Origin: Hetaerina americana | Lineage: Eukaryota > Arthropoda > Insecta > Odonata > Calopterygidae | NCBI GenBank assembly: GCA_022747635.1 | Contig: JAKTNV010000010.1 | Coordinates: forward strand, 42,019,527-42,083,526 | Length of the DNA: 64,000 nucleotides | Reading direction: 5' to 3' | Notes under the pieces: model-generated | The model's input: only the letters and a program-made list of their open reading frames with translations | Databases searched by the model: none | What the model was told of the DNA's origin: nothing | Program-made: the position numbers and the translations under genes | Shown: one piece after another, positions 40,900 through 51,156 of the stretch | Layout of the letters: each line of letters opens with the position of its first letter | Numbering within the stretch: the first letter of the stretch is position 1

Positions 40900-40975
40900 G
40901 TATTCTCCACCTGATGATGACGTTAATCGTCGAAACCTAAGTCGTAAGCTATTAAATTTCATTGTGGAATAACAA
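40900..40975 (+). ncRNA. Hammerhead-ribozyme-like motif in the PLE1 right terminus
   Basis: CTGATGA (40911-40917), one unpaired T, stem II GACG/CGTC (40919-40922 with 40928-40931) closed by TTAAT, then GAAAC (40932-40936). Downstream is the PLE-terminus-like TTGTGGAATAACAAAGTG. The order of core elements matches a hammerhead; the extra base before stem II and undefined stems I and III make activity uncertain. Confidence 0.5.
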
Positions 40976-40995
40976 AGTGTACCTAATTCAACAAA

Positions 40996-41795
40996 ATGTC
41001 CAGCAAATTCTACGAAGTATCACCGGAAACCAACTACTTCACATACTGCGTCACCACGGGTCAGTTCGGCCACGTCTTCTAACCTCTTAAAGGGATGTTA
41101 CGTCTTTTATTCCTGCAGGATTAAATAACAATCAAAGATTTGTCTTCGAATTTTTTGATGATCAATGAACCTTTGAAAATACTTAACGGCAAAGAAAAAA
41201 AGTACTCTTCATACTCTTTGCCGACTCTTGTATAAGGAAGTTGGCAAAAAAGCCTTCACACGGTCATACATTGGCCAGATTCTGTTCAAGAAATCTAAAT
41301 ATAAATTGCGTCCGAATCGAGGATACGGAAAATTTCTTAGACGCATAAAGCTACTGAATGGACAATCAGAGTCCACCACGCGAATAACGCACAGCAATAC
41401 GTAATTGTTTGCCACAACCTATTAATAATGGAAGGGCACAATAGTTCGGTTATAGTTCCTGGTTCCATTAATAGTAATGGAAATAGTCAAGTAACACCTC
41501 AACACCATATTCCGGAATACATAATCCCGAACCATGGTAAAATTTAACAATTTTATATTCTGTTCAAAATCCAGCGACCTCATGACTTTCTTCAAAACGA
41601 GGAGCCTTCCCTGGAAATAATAGATTTAAGTACGCATTAATGGTGCTTTAAATTGTCTTTTCAGTAAGTGGTCGAAAGCACCATATTTTCAAGTGTCTAC
41701 AGCGATGAATCAGTTTATCGCCGATAAGTATTTCAAGCAGTGTAGGGAAACATAACAGTTTCAGGCTTAAATAGGTGGAATTATTCCATGATAAG
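40996..41795. other. Intron sequence, nothing recognised
   Basis: AT-rich; no coding frame or repeat of note between PLE1 and the foldback. Confidence 0.45.
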
Positions 41796-41982
41796 GGTAG
41801 AGAAAAAACTTTGCTGTTCCACATTAAAAGGTTTGTTCTATTGCACGACCATGGTACAATTCAGCGCATCATCAACAGGTGACCCATCATCACCCACCTG
41901 ATAGTGATGCGCAGCATTGAAACCATGGCCGTGTAATATAATGAACCTTTTTTGTGGAATAGCAAAGTTATTTTCTCTACCG
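41796..41982. repeat. ~187-bp foldback with hammerhead-like arms
   Basis: The arms GGTAGAGAAAAAACTTTGC... and its imperfect complement ...AAAGTTATTTTCTCTACC enclose related inner sequences. The right arm on the plus strand carries CTGATAG (41898-41904), stem GATGC/GCATT and GAAACC (41919-41924), then TTTTGTGGAATAGCAAAG. The left arm on the minus strand carries CACCTGTTGATGATGCGC and the same TGTGGAACAGCAAAG end. This is a tail-to-tail pair of PLE-type termini without a PLE body, 50 bp before a splice acceptor. Confidence 0.75.
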
Positions 41983-42032
41983 CCATCAGTATATGAAAGG
42001 CGAAACTAATAACAATGTTGTTCACTTTGCAG

Positions 42033-42238
42033 TGGACATCCTGATGCCGATGCAGGAAGAGGAGGACGAAGATGAATACCTGGAACCGTCTTCCAGCTTA
42101 CAAGTTGAGCCACCCAGATTAGCAACCCTACTGTCTCTTGCCGTGTGTCTTCTAACTTTAATGGACTGGAATTCGAATTTAGTCCTTAGCTCAATCAGGC
42201 AAAATGTCAACCAATGCCATACACAGCCTCGTCGATGA
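42033..42238 (+). CDS. Candidate host gene, terminal exon 3
   Basis: Acceptor TTGTTCACTTTGCAG (AG at 42031-42032). The exon starts with the last two bases of a codon, exactly completing the phase-1 exit of exon 2 (G|TG = Val). It encodes VDILMPMQEEEDEDEYLEP, then a hydrophobic stretch LATLLSLAVCLLTLM, then ~27 mostly polar residues and TGA at 42236-42238. A hydrophobic C-terminal segment fits a membrane anchor or GPI signal, as in several Beat-like proteins (inference). Confidence 0.52.
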
Positions 42239-43070
42239 TGAGAACTTTTGTGAGATTATTACTGTGAACAAAAATTCGTCGTGGGTCAAATTATAAAACC
42301 CTGCCCTATCTTTCCAAAGTGAGCCTAAAAAAGCTTTCCTGCTTCGTAAAGATCCACTAACAAAAAAAATTAAGACACGCGATTTCAGAAATTGTGTTCC
42401 GAAAAAAAGTAATGCAAGGTGTCCTCCCATCTCCTGCAAATTATGTGTGTTGAATGTGTTTTGTGTCCCGTTCTCTATGTCTCTAATTCCATTGGCCTCT
42501 GAGAAACGTGAACAGCAGAAACGTGAGTGAAAAAAATGGTTTGCCAAGTGGACCTGGGAAAGTAAGAGAAATGGACTATATTCGTGTTATTAATGGCTTC
42601 CTACGATGTAAAGGACAGATAATTAATGTCAATTCCAAATGCCAATATGGTGCTTAAAACTGTTGGGAGGTGATCCATCAGTAATATTACGAGAGAATAA
42701 GCAAATGCTAACCTCTCATTTTAGTTGATTAATAGATGGACGCTAAATTTTTATGAAGTACAAAGTCGATCGGAAAGGTGTATACAAAACAATTTTCCAC
42801 GGTTAAGTAAGCCAACCGCACATTGATTTTGTGAGAACTTTCCAACAGAAAGCTAATGAAAATACAAAAAAGTAAATGTAACAAGGGAAATTATGCCATC
42901 CTTTTATGTGTGAAAACTGTAACAATTTATTTATAACTTTTCACCGGCCTGATTTGAACACATTTGATTACAGGATGGAACTACAATATTTGATGTTAAA
43001 AATTAATTTAACGTTACCTATTGTTTCAAAAGTGCATTTATGTGGTCTATTACTACAATAGTGCAATAAA
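42239..43070 (+). other. Possible 3' UTR of candidate host gene with poly(A) signal
   Basis: AT-rich, no open frame. AATAAA at 43065-43070 is the clearest polyadenylation signal downstream of the stop; this would give an ~830-nt 3' UTR. No transcript evidence is available. Confidence 0.35.
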
Positions 43071-43182
43071 ACAAAAGAAAGATACGTTCAGAAAACAAGT
43101 CTTTATTTATTATCACATCTATTTTAAACCTTGGATGATCTTATGTACTCGTAAACATTTAGTTTTACTTGAATTTTGGTGA

Positions 43183-43185
<3 letters not shown>

Positions 43186-43244
<59 letters not shown>
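43186..43244. repeat. (TA)n microsatellite
   Basis: About 59 bp of uninterrupted TA, next to the PLE2 left terminus. Confidence 0.97.
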
Positions 43245-43246
<2 letters not shown>

Positions 43247-43329
43247 TTTCTTAGACGTAACACGGAAGTGCCGAATAGTACATTACACAGTAACAAACAA
43301 TATAGAAATACAAAAAAGGAACACACACG

Positions 43330-43390
43330 TTATTTCTTGATAATTTCGACGGAATTCTACTCCGTCTTCATCGGAAGATAGAGAAGTAAT
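43330..43390 (-). ncRNA. Hammerhead-ribozyme-like motif in the PLE2 left terminus
   Basis: On the minus strand: CCGATGA (43368-43374, one change from CTGATGA), an A, stem II GACGGA/TCCGTC closed by GTAGAAT, then GAAA (43344-43347). A perfect six-pair stem II and intact GAAA make this a better structured motif than the PLE1 left one. The first-base change may reduce cleavage. Confidence 0.5.
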
Positions 43391-43620
43391 GACTGCTGGA
43401 ATAGTAGAGGTGAGGGGTGCGAGAGAAAGGGAAAGGGGCCAGGGGAAGGGGAGAATGGGAGGCGGAGGAGGGGTGAGAGGAATGGTTGGGGAGAGGAAAG
43501 GGAGAGGAGAAGCTAGAGGGGAGAGGAGAAGCTAGAGGGGAGCGGAGATAGGAAAGGAGGGAGAGGGAGGAGGTGGAATTGACACAAAATCGGAAAAGAA
43601 AACAATCTGCTCACCGCTAC
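43391..43620. repeat. Purine-rich tract of PLE2 left terminus
   Basis: G/A-rich DNA (GGGAAAGGGGCCAGGGG..., duplicated GAGAAGCTAGAGGGGAG units near 43505-43545). It resembles in composition and position the purine-rich part of the PLE1 left terminus (39057-39140). Confidence 0.55.
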
Positions 43621-43947
43621 TATTGCAACATCCGAGACCCAGGTTTCAACTTATAAAGTCTTGATCAAGACTCCGCAAGTCGAAACAAAGGCCACGCACA
43701 CCAAAACTCATGCGGAAAAACAGTTTTCAACCCTCCGATATGCATCGCTTCCACAAAGTAACAATTTTAGGCCACTCCCATCAGTGAACGACATAACTCC
43801 CATCAGTCAACGACAAAAGGCCTCTCTTTCTCCCCCACCCCCAAGGTTAATCACGTGACCATCCTCGCAGACGTCATATATTTTGCCAGAAATCTTAGAT
43901 GGCGACATTTCTGGGCGATGCAACCCGCCAAGCTTCAATCCCCCGCG

Positions 43948-43978
43948 CGCACACACGCACACGCACACACACACACGC

Positions 43979-44011
<33 letters not shown>

Positions 44012-44012
44012 G
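43948..44012. repeat. (CA)n microsatellite with CG interruptions
   Basis: CACACGCACACGCACACAC-type array directly upstream of the PLE2 coding remnant. Confidence 0.95.
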
Positions 44013-45101
44013 CGCCCTCACTACGTTCCGGCCGCCTTCCCACCTCCACCGCTCCCTCCAAATCACCCGGTCGAAATCTTTATCAATCTTCAGTCCAAAC
44101 CATCTAGTCCTTTCCTTAAATCTCCTCACCCGAAACCTAATCTCTCCCCGGCCGAAGTAGCTGAGTTAAAAAACTCACACGCAACCCCAACCAAGTCATC
44201 ACTTCTGCCGAAAAAGGTTCGACAGTTGTAATCCTTAACACTGCAGACTACCTACAAGAATGAACCAGATTACTCTCAGACACTTCCTCCTATCAACATA
44301 TTCCTGCTGACCCTAACCCCGCATTCCAAAAAGAAATAATCGCTTTTCTCCGAGACAACGGCCCTAAGGAGAATCTTTCCCCCAGGGACATCTCCCTCCT
44401 TTCCCCTTTCCAACCACACACCCCTCACTTCCACATCCTTCTAAGATCCACAAACCCAACAACCAAGGCCGCCCTATAGTCTCCTCTCGTAGCTCTCCGA
44501 CTGAAAGAATTTCCGCCTTCGTGGACTACTATCTCCAACCTTTAGTTCACTTCCTACCCTCGTTTATAAAAGATACCTACCACTTCCTCAGATTACTCCA
44601 CTCAACTTCCCTCCCTCCTGATACCCATATTACTATGGCTACTATCGATGTCACCTCCTTATACACATCCATTCCTCACCAAGAAGGCTTTTCTTCCCTA
44701 CGTCACTTCCTCTCCAAACGCCCTACCCCTCACATCCCCAGTACCGGATTCCTCATTGATCTTTCCAATTTCATTCCCACCCGCAACTCCTTTTCTTACA
44801 ACAATAACCATTACCTCCAAATAAAGGGCTGTGCCATGGTTAGCAGATTCAGCCCTTCATATGCAAACCTCCACCTCGGTGTCCTGGAAGAGAATTTCCT
44901 TTCAAGCTATCCTCTGCAACCCCTCCTGTGGCTCCGATACATTGATGACATCTTTCTACTATGGCCACATAGTAGAAAGATTCCCTCCATTCCTTTATTT
45001 CCCAACTCAATGATTCCTCATCTCTGTCTTTCACCTCGACCATTTCATCCTCTCAGATCACCTTCCTCGATGTCAATATTTCCCTAAGTAATAACAAATT
45101 T
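44013..45101 (+). pseudogene. PLE2 reverse transcriptase, N-terminal and core part (interrupted by LINE H)
   Basis: NLSPAEVAELKN, VVILNTADYLQE then a stop, SSYQHIPADPNPAFQKEI and SPTERISAF lead into the long frame 44521-45087. That frame has MATIDVTSLYTSIPHQEG, NSFSYNNNHYLQIKG, FSPSYANLHLGVLEENFL and RYIDDIFLLW. These are ordered PLE RT motifs including RYIDD. The AMGT motif has become AMVSR, and stops and frameshifts are present. The last residues ISLSNNKF are split by the insertion of LINE H and resume at 51157. Confidence 0.88.
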
Positions 45102-45299
45102 GTAGTAGTTTTAGGGGTTTGTAGGGTGCGTCGACAGCTATGGTCATTTTGCACCACTGTCATTACGTAAAACTTATGTTCCTTTTAAACTAGGAATAAG
45201 TAAACAAATAAATACGAATAAATATATAAATAAATAAAATAAACAAAAAAAAAAAGGAAAATGCTAAAATCAAAAGCATTAAAATTATGAGCTCCAAAG

Positions 45300-48200
45300 C
45301 TAAAGCTGCCCCATTAAACCGGTTGACCTTAAAAAACCTAAGACTCGGTTAATACACCCAGAGTCATCCCCTAAAATATTTTTTAAGTCTCCCCTTATCT
45401 TCAACATGTCTCTGGCCCTTTGGTATGTTGTGCATTCCGTCAGGATATGTTTTATCGTCAGGGGTTGGAAACACTCATTGCAACGGGGCTGTTCTTTTAC
45501 CTCCGCAAAGAGGTACGAATGAGTGAGGGCAGAGTGTCCTATTCTCAGGCGCGTAATCATGACCTCTTCCCTCCGAATTTTCCGGATGGAAGAGGACCAT
45601 GGTGAAACGACCGGTTTTATTGCCCTGAGTTTATTATTTTGCAGAGACTGCCAAGTCTCCTTCCACTGATGCAGGACCGAGTTCCGCAAGGCAGCCTTTA
45701 CGTCCTCCATTGGAACCAAGGTGGAGTCGGTCTCGGGTTTTCGAAGGGCATCCTTCGCTGCCTGGTCAGCTTTTTCGTTACCTCTTATGCCGACGTGACC
45801 AGGAGTCCATATAAAGGAGACCCTGTTCCCCTTTCTCTGAAGGGACAACAGGGTATAATGGATCTCCTGGACTATCGGGTGCACAGGTGCAAAGACCGAT
45901 ATAGATTTTAGGGCGCTCAAAGAGTCTGTGCAGATGAGGAAAGAGCCATCGCTTTCTTTTATTTCTCCTAGGGCCGTCCTTATGGCTGACAGCTCGGCTG
46001 TGAAAATGCTGCAAGAAGTGTGCAGTTTTTTCCTCACGACTCCATGGTAGTGGGACACGACCGCATAGGCACATGCAGATTCTGACTTTGACCCGTCGGT
46101 GTAGACTGGGACAAAGTCAGAAAGTGAGCCGAGGACGGCACTGAAGAGCTGCTGGTATTCGGAATCGGTCGTCTTGGCTTTGCGGCGTGCACTGGCAATG
46201 AGTTTAATATCCGGCATTGGCGTTAACCAAGGCGGGTACTTAGCATAGGAGACGGGGCATATTTGAGGAAATGTAAAATTTACCGCGTTAATAAAATCAT
46301 TAAAACGAACGGCAAAGGGCCTAGTTGCCCTTCTCCGCCTGTTAAATAAGTCTAAAAACCGTTGGTTAAAAACTATGTTAAAACAAGGGTGGATTGTCTC
46401 TGATAAAATTTTACAGGCATAGTTGCCCATTAAAATCATCCTGCGGGTTTCCAACGGAGGCTCCCCTGCGTCTGCAAGTAAGCTTGGGACTGGGCTTGTT
46501 CTAAATGCCCCGGTGGCCAACCGTATCCCAGCATTGTGGACACATGTAAGTGGTCTCAAGTAAGACTCTCGCTTCCTACCCAGAGGGCCCGGGTTCAAAT
46601 CCCGGCGGTGTTGAATATTTTTCAGAGGTATCTCGATCCCTACTTGAGGTGCTTTGTGGAGGGCACTTTGAGTGAGTACGCCGTCCGTCGGATGGGACGT
46701 TAAGCTGCGGACCCCTTAGCGCCTTTCGTAAAGAGTAGGCTAATGCCGACGCCGGGTTTCTCTCCACTCTTCATCCTTTCCTATCCATCCCCTATGGCGC
46801 AAATGACCTTAGCTGTCGGTCGCCTCCCCTCAAAACTACTACTAAGTAAGACTCTCGTCCTGAGGAATACACTATGGAACCATAGTCCAGTTTGGATCGC
46901 ACCAAGCCTCTGTACAATAAAAGCATGGTGGTGCGGTCTGCTCCCCAAGTGGAGTGAGTTAAAAACTTTAAAACGTTGAGGGTTTGGCGACACCTCTCAC
47001 GTAACACGCGGATATCCTCCCGCCAGTTCAGCTTTTGGTCCAGGATCATGCCGAGAAAGCGGACGGACTCCACAAATGGAAGAATCCTACCCAACAGGGT
47101 TAGGGTCGGGGTAACGTGGTAACCGCGAAGACGGTGAAAGTGCACGCATTTCGTTTTCTCCATGGAGAAACGAAATCCGTTCTTTCGCGACCACTCTCCC
47201 AGTTTGTTTAGAGTCACCTGGGCTTGCCTGGAAGCGTTTGGCAGTCGTGTCGACCGGCAAAATATGGCTAGGTCGTCCACATAGAGCGATGCCATCACCG
47301 GGGCATTGATGCATTCCACCACGTCGTTGATGGCGATGGCAAATAACGTCACGCTCAGTACTGAACCCTGGGGTACCCCGTTCTCCTGTGTAAAAGATCG
47401 GGAAAAGTGCTTCCCAGTCCTTACTTTAAAAAGGCGGTTGGTTAAAAAATTTCTGATAAATAGGGCCATGTTGCCTCTAAATCCCCACTTGTGGAGCGTG
47501 TTGAGGATTCTCCATCGCCACACACGATCATAGGCCTTCTCCAGGTCGAAGAAGACTGCTATGACGTGTTGACGTTGGAGAAAGGCTTCCTGGATGAAGT
47601 TCTCAGTGCGAACCAGATGGTCTGTCGTGGACCTGCCACGCCGAAAGCCGCACTGAGCGTCGGAGAGCAGGTGTCGACTCTCCAAGCACCACATGAGACG
47701 TCGGTTTACCATCCGTTCCATCACCTTGCACAGGCAGCTGGTGAGAGATATGGGACGGTAGTTGTTCGGGTCATTTTTGTCCTTGCCCTGTTTTGGGATT
47801 GGTATCACGATGGACTCTCGCCAGGCATTTGGAAAACTGCCCTCGTTCCAGAGTTGGTTGAGGGTATTTAGGACCTCCCCAATCGCGGTTTCCGGAATGT
47901 TCCGGAGAAATGCGTTGTGGATTTCGTCCGCCCCTGGCGAGGTGTAATGGGAGTCTTCGATGGCGGATTTAAGCTCCCAGGGCGTGAAAGGCTCATTGTA
48001 ATATTCGCTTGTAGGACCTGCACCAAAATTGAGAGGGACTCTCTCGCATCGCCTCTTCCGGTTCGCAAAGTCCGCGGCATAGCCCTCGTCACTGCTATTG
48101 GCCGCGAACTGACTGGCAAATATGTTGCTTATTTCGGCAGGTGAATTAACCACCCGGCCAGCAACAAGCAATGGCGAGATGACAAATGAGCCCTTGGACC

Positions 48201-49287
48201 CGGAGATTTTCTTGACTTTGTCCCATACCTGACCAAGTGGCGTGCGATGGTTGATGGTAGAGACGTATTCTATCCAGGAAGCCCTCTTGGCCTCCTTCAC
48301 GGCCCTTCGAGCTCGCGCTCTCAGGCGGCGGTACGATGCCAGATTAGTTGCCGTGGGATATTTTCTAAAAATATTCAATGCTTTTTTCCTCGCCCGAATC
48401 GCCCGGTCGCATTCCCCGTTCCACCAAGGGACAGGAGCTCGATTTATATTCCCGGACGTACGAGGGATACTTTTGGTAGCTGCCGCCAACAGCGTTGTAC
48501 TTAGTTTATCGACGTTGTGCAACGCGTCGAAACTTGCGTCGTGTTTATATGTAAACGTACGCTTGAAAAGTGGCCAGTCCGCACGGTTAATACGCCACTT
48601 TTCCGGAGGTTTTGAAATGGTGGGCGAAGAGTCTTCTTTAACGAGTAGAAGAGGAAAATGGTCACTCCCACAGAGATCGTTGTGGGTGGACATTTTCAGC
48701 TTTGGAGCTAGACTTCTCGAGCATAGACAAAGATCTATTGCTGAGAATTCCCCATTGAAGCTGTTAAAACGGGTTTTTTCGCCGCTATTTAATAAAAACA
48801 GGTTAAAATCCTCAATAAAGTTGGATAAAATTCGACCTCTCCTATTACTTTGGGTTTCTGGCCCTCCCCAGAGAGGATCATGGGCATTAAAATCTCCCAT
48901 CAAAATGAACGGCTGAGGAAGCTGGTGGACAAGGGCTTCAAGGTTCAGGCGAGTCACCGGTGCACCCTCTGGCAGATACACGTTGCATAACGTCATCCTC
49001 TCAGGGGTGTGCACCGTGACAGCGACGGCCTGGAATGGAGAGTTCAGTTGGACTCGCGAGGTGTAAAGGGCCTCACGGGCCGCAACTGCTACTCCCCCTT
49101 GGGCTCGTTGGCCACTTAGGTCATCCATTCTAAAAACAGTGAACCCCTTCAGAATACCCTTATTTTCAGCCTTAAAATGGGTCTCTTGGAGACAAATACA
49201 AGAGGGTTTAAAATCTTGGATTAAAATGGCCAGCTCCTCCTTGTGCCGATAAAAACCATTGCAGTTCCACTGCAGAATGGAACACAT
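45300..49287 (-). pseudogene. LINE ORF2 of copy H, disrupted by a SINE
   Basis: Endonuclease and RT (49287 down to 46858) are open and carry all motifs, including YVDD. The frame enters the SINE and terminates at 46792 after 831 residues. The second part (46571-45300) keeps the thumb, RNase H and zinc motif. Without the SINE and one TSD copy the two halves would be contiguous at LRPLTCVHNAG. No other lesion was noticed. Confidence 0.92.
46572..46843 (+). mobile_element. tRNA-derived SINE (type I), 5'-truncated, inserted in LINE H
   Basis: 272 bp flanked by a perfect 14-bp TSD AAGTAAGACTCTCG (46558-46571 and 46844-46857). It starts inside the tRNA-like head (CTTCCTACCCAGAGG), keeps box B (GGGTTCAAATCCC), and shares the body with the SINE at 36370-36675. 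The 3' end is AATGACCTTAGCTGTCGG, CTCCCCTC, AAAACTACTACT. The matching LINE 3' end reads AATGACCATAGCTGTCGACG, CCCCT, AAAACTACTACT. It sits in the opposite orientation to its host LINE. Confidence 0.93.
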
Positions 49288-49377
49288 TTAAAATGTTAAA
49301 TTAAAATAAATAAATAAATAAATAAATATATAAATAAATAAGTTTACTAAAAAGGGAGATGACCAACTCTATTGAGG

Positions 49378-50544
49378 TTATCGCTTGAAGCGATGTTTCC
49401 TCTTCCACTCGTTTGCGAAGACCTCTGTATCAGAGATACTCTGGTCCTCTTCAATTACCTCCGGCTTCTTTGGCTTCACTGGAGGCGGCGGGGAAGGTGT
49501 ATTCTCACGCCCTTTTGGCGTTTTCCCCTTGGTGGTTTTTAGTGGGCTCTTCTTTGAAGGGCCCACAGGAGTAGGTGGCTCCTTGTCCACCTTACTCTTT
49601 CCATCTTTCACCCTTTTGGGTTTAGGCACTTGCGTGTTTTCCATTGGGGATTCTTTCGGTATCTCCGTCTGCGTGGCGATGGTACACTTTACACATGGCG
49701 TGGTTGCAACGGAAGCAAAGGACCGGGAGAAAGTTGGGGCGATTAGCGCCCTGTATTTCCTCCTCGCTTCCGCATATGGGATTTTTTCCAGTGTTTTAAT
49801 CTCCATGACTTTCCTTTCTTCTTTCATCTTCGGGCAATCACGAGAGTACACTGGGTGTGTACCCTCGCAATTGACACAAAGAGGTTCCGAAGAGCACTCT
49901 TTATCCTCGTGCGCGTCTTTGCCACAGCGCGGGCAGGTGGCCTTGCCCTCGCAGCGCGACGCGACATGGCCGAACCGTTGGCATTTGAAACAACGCACGG
50001 GATTTGGGATGAATGGCCTCACTGGTACCGATTCATAGCCCACAAACACCTTGTCGGGTAGTCTATCACGCGCAAACGTCAAGATCACGGAGGTGCTGTT
50101 TACGTTTTCTCCGTCGCGCCTTGTGGTGAGTCGACGACAATCAGTCACTACCTGAGAGAACATTTCTCTCTTGATTTCTTCGATGTCCACGTATAGGAGG
50201 TCGTAATGGCTGATGACTCCCCGACAAGTGTTGAGAGTGCGGTGCACCTCCACTTTTACCGGAATGTCATGGAGCATTCCCATTGCCAATAATTTCTCGC
50301 TTTGCTTTCCGTTATTTGTCTCTATAAGCAGAGTACCGTCCCTTAGTTTCTTGACGCTCTTCGGGTCCCCAGGTACTATCTGCGACAACACTCTCCGTAT
50401 AAGGAAAGGAGAGACCTTTTTCAAGGTCTCACCTTCCTTTGCACAAGACATAATTAAATAGCGCTTACATGCGCCGATACACTTTTCTCCCCCGCCGGTG
50501 TCCGGACGGGATCTTTTTAGTGGTGGAAAGGGTTTTTCCTCCAT
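49378..50544 (-). CDS. LINE ORF1 gag-like protein, copy H (mosaic)
   Basis: Open from MEEKPFPP (50544); the frame also stays open to 50709 (443 residues). Three CCHC knuckles and Lys/Pro tail as in G. Between about 50213 and 50410 the nucleotide sequence is clearly more diverged than elsewhere (LIETNNGKQSEKL for LIETLNDTQSEKL, many silent changes), while both flanks are near-identical to the other copies. This suggests recombination or gene conversion with another subfamily. Confidence 0.88.
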   Translation of the reverse strand: MEEKPFPPLKRSRPDTGGGEKCIGACKRYLIMSCAKEGETLKKVSPFLIRRVLSQIVPGDPKSVKKLRDGTLLIETNNGKQSEKLLAMGMLHDIPVKVEVHRTLNTCRGVISHYDLLYVDIEEIKREMFSQVVTDCRRLTTRRDGENVNSTSVILTFARDRLPDKVFVGYESVPVRPFIPNPVRCFKCQRFGHVASRCEGKATCPRCGKDAHEDKECSSEPLCVNCEGTHPVYSRDCPKMKEERKVMEIKTLEKIPYAEARRKYRALIAPTFSRSFASVATTPCVKCTIATQTEIPKESPMENTQVPKPKRVKDGKSKVDKEPPTPVGPSKKSPLKTTKGKTPKGRENTPSPPPPVKPKKPEVIEEDQSISDTEVFANEWKRKHRFKR

Positions 50545-51156
50545 AATAAGAAATGATTCGTCCCTCGGCCTCCCCACCCGCCACGGAGCCACACATTTGG
50601 GACGCCACTCCGCCAAACCGGAGCGGTCGCCAGGGCTAACTCGAGGGATATAGCGCTTCTGGAGTGGTTGTCTGTTTCGGGGTGGATCTTCGGTGCAAGG
50701 GCCCACCAAAACCCTTACATCTCCGACCTCCCTACGCAGATTCCCACAACCTTGGCACTCGCCACCGGAGCGAAAACGCGACGGAAGCCGATTGACCGGG
50801 AGTGGCTAGCTCCCGGCCTCCCGTTTACGCGAAATCCGGGGCCGAAGAGGGATATCGCTCTCCGGTCCATGCAGGGCATCCGAAACCCTGCTGGGAACCA
50901 GAAAGATCACCCTCCAGGATCCCCTTCTCTCCCTTACGGGTCTCCAGGCACGGCAAACACCTGGGCGGATCGCAGGCCAGATGGTATGGCCGCTCACAGA
51001 CAGTGGATCCACAGCACTGTCCGGACGCATCCCTTGCTGGCTTGGGGTTTGTTTTCGGGGTTTTCTCCCCGCCCTTTTAGTCGCCTCTTACGACAAGCAG
51101 GGATACTGCGGGAGTATTCTCTAACCCCCTACCCGCAGGGGGGTAATAACAAATTT

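Larger units (their letters stand above)
38945..40995 (+). mobile_element. Penelope-like element PLE1, degenerate, with inverted terminal repeats
   Basis: RT and GIY-YIG pieces on the plus strand are bracketed by two related termini in inverted orientation: 38945-39245 (minus) and about 40640-40995 (plus). Shared blocks read in the same sense: CTCTGGGGAAA, CTCTTTACTATATGAGATG against CTCTTCAGTATAAAAGATG, TGATGATGACGTT-ATCGTCGA, and GTGGAATAACTAAGTG against GTGGAATAACAAAGTG. Inverted or direct pseudo-LTRs and hammerhead motifs are known for PLEs. Sits in intron 2 of the candidate host gene. Confidence 0.8.
45102..51142 (-). mobile_element. LINE copy H: full-length, 14-bp TSD, carrying a SINE
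   Basis: 6041 bp flanked by GTAATAACAAATTT (45088-45101 and 51143-51156), inserted in the PLE2 RT frame. The 5' terminus reads CCTGCGGG instead of CCCGCGGG. ORF1 is open; ORF2 is interrupted by a 272-bp SINE. The 3' tail is AAAACTACTAC. Confidence 0.95.

Noticed and set aside
43855..44231. Three overlapping frames of ~75-110 codons rich in Thr-His
   Set aside because: Translations of the (CA)n microsatellite; only the last part (NLSPAEVAELKN) is real, belonging to PLE2.
46576..46767. Minus-strand frame with PPGFEPGPSG
   Set aside because: This peptide is what a tRNA-type box B region gives when translated; it lies inside the SINE.
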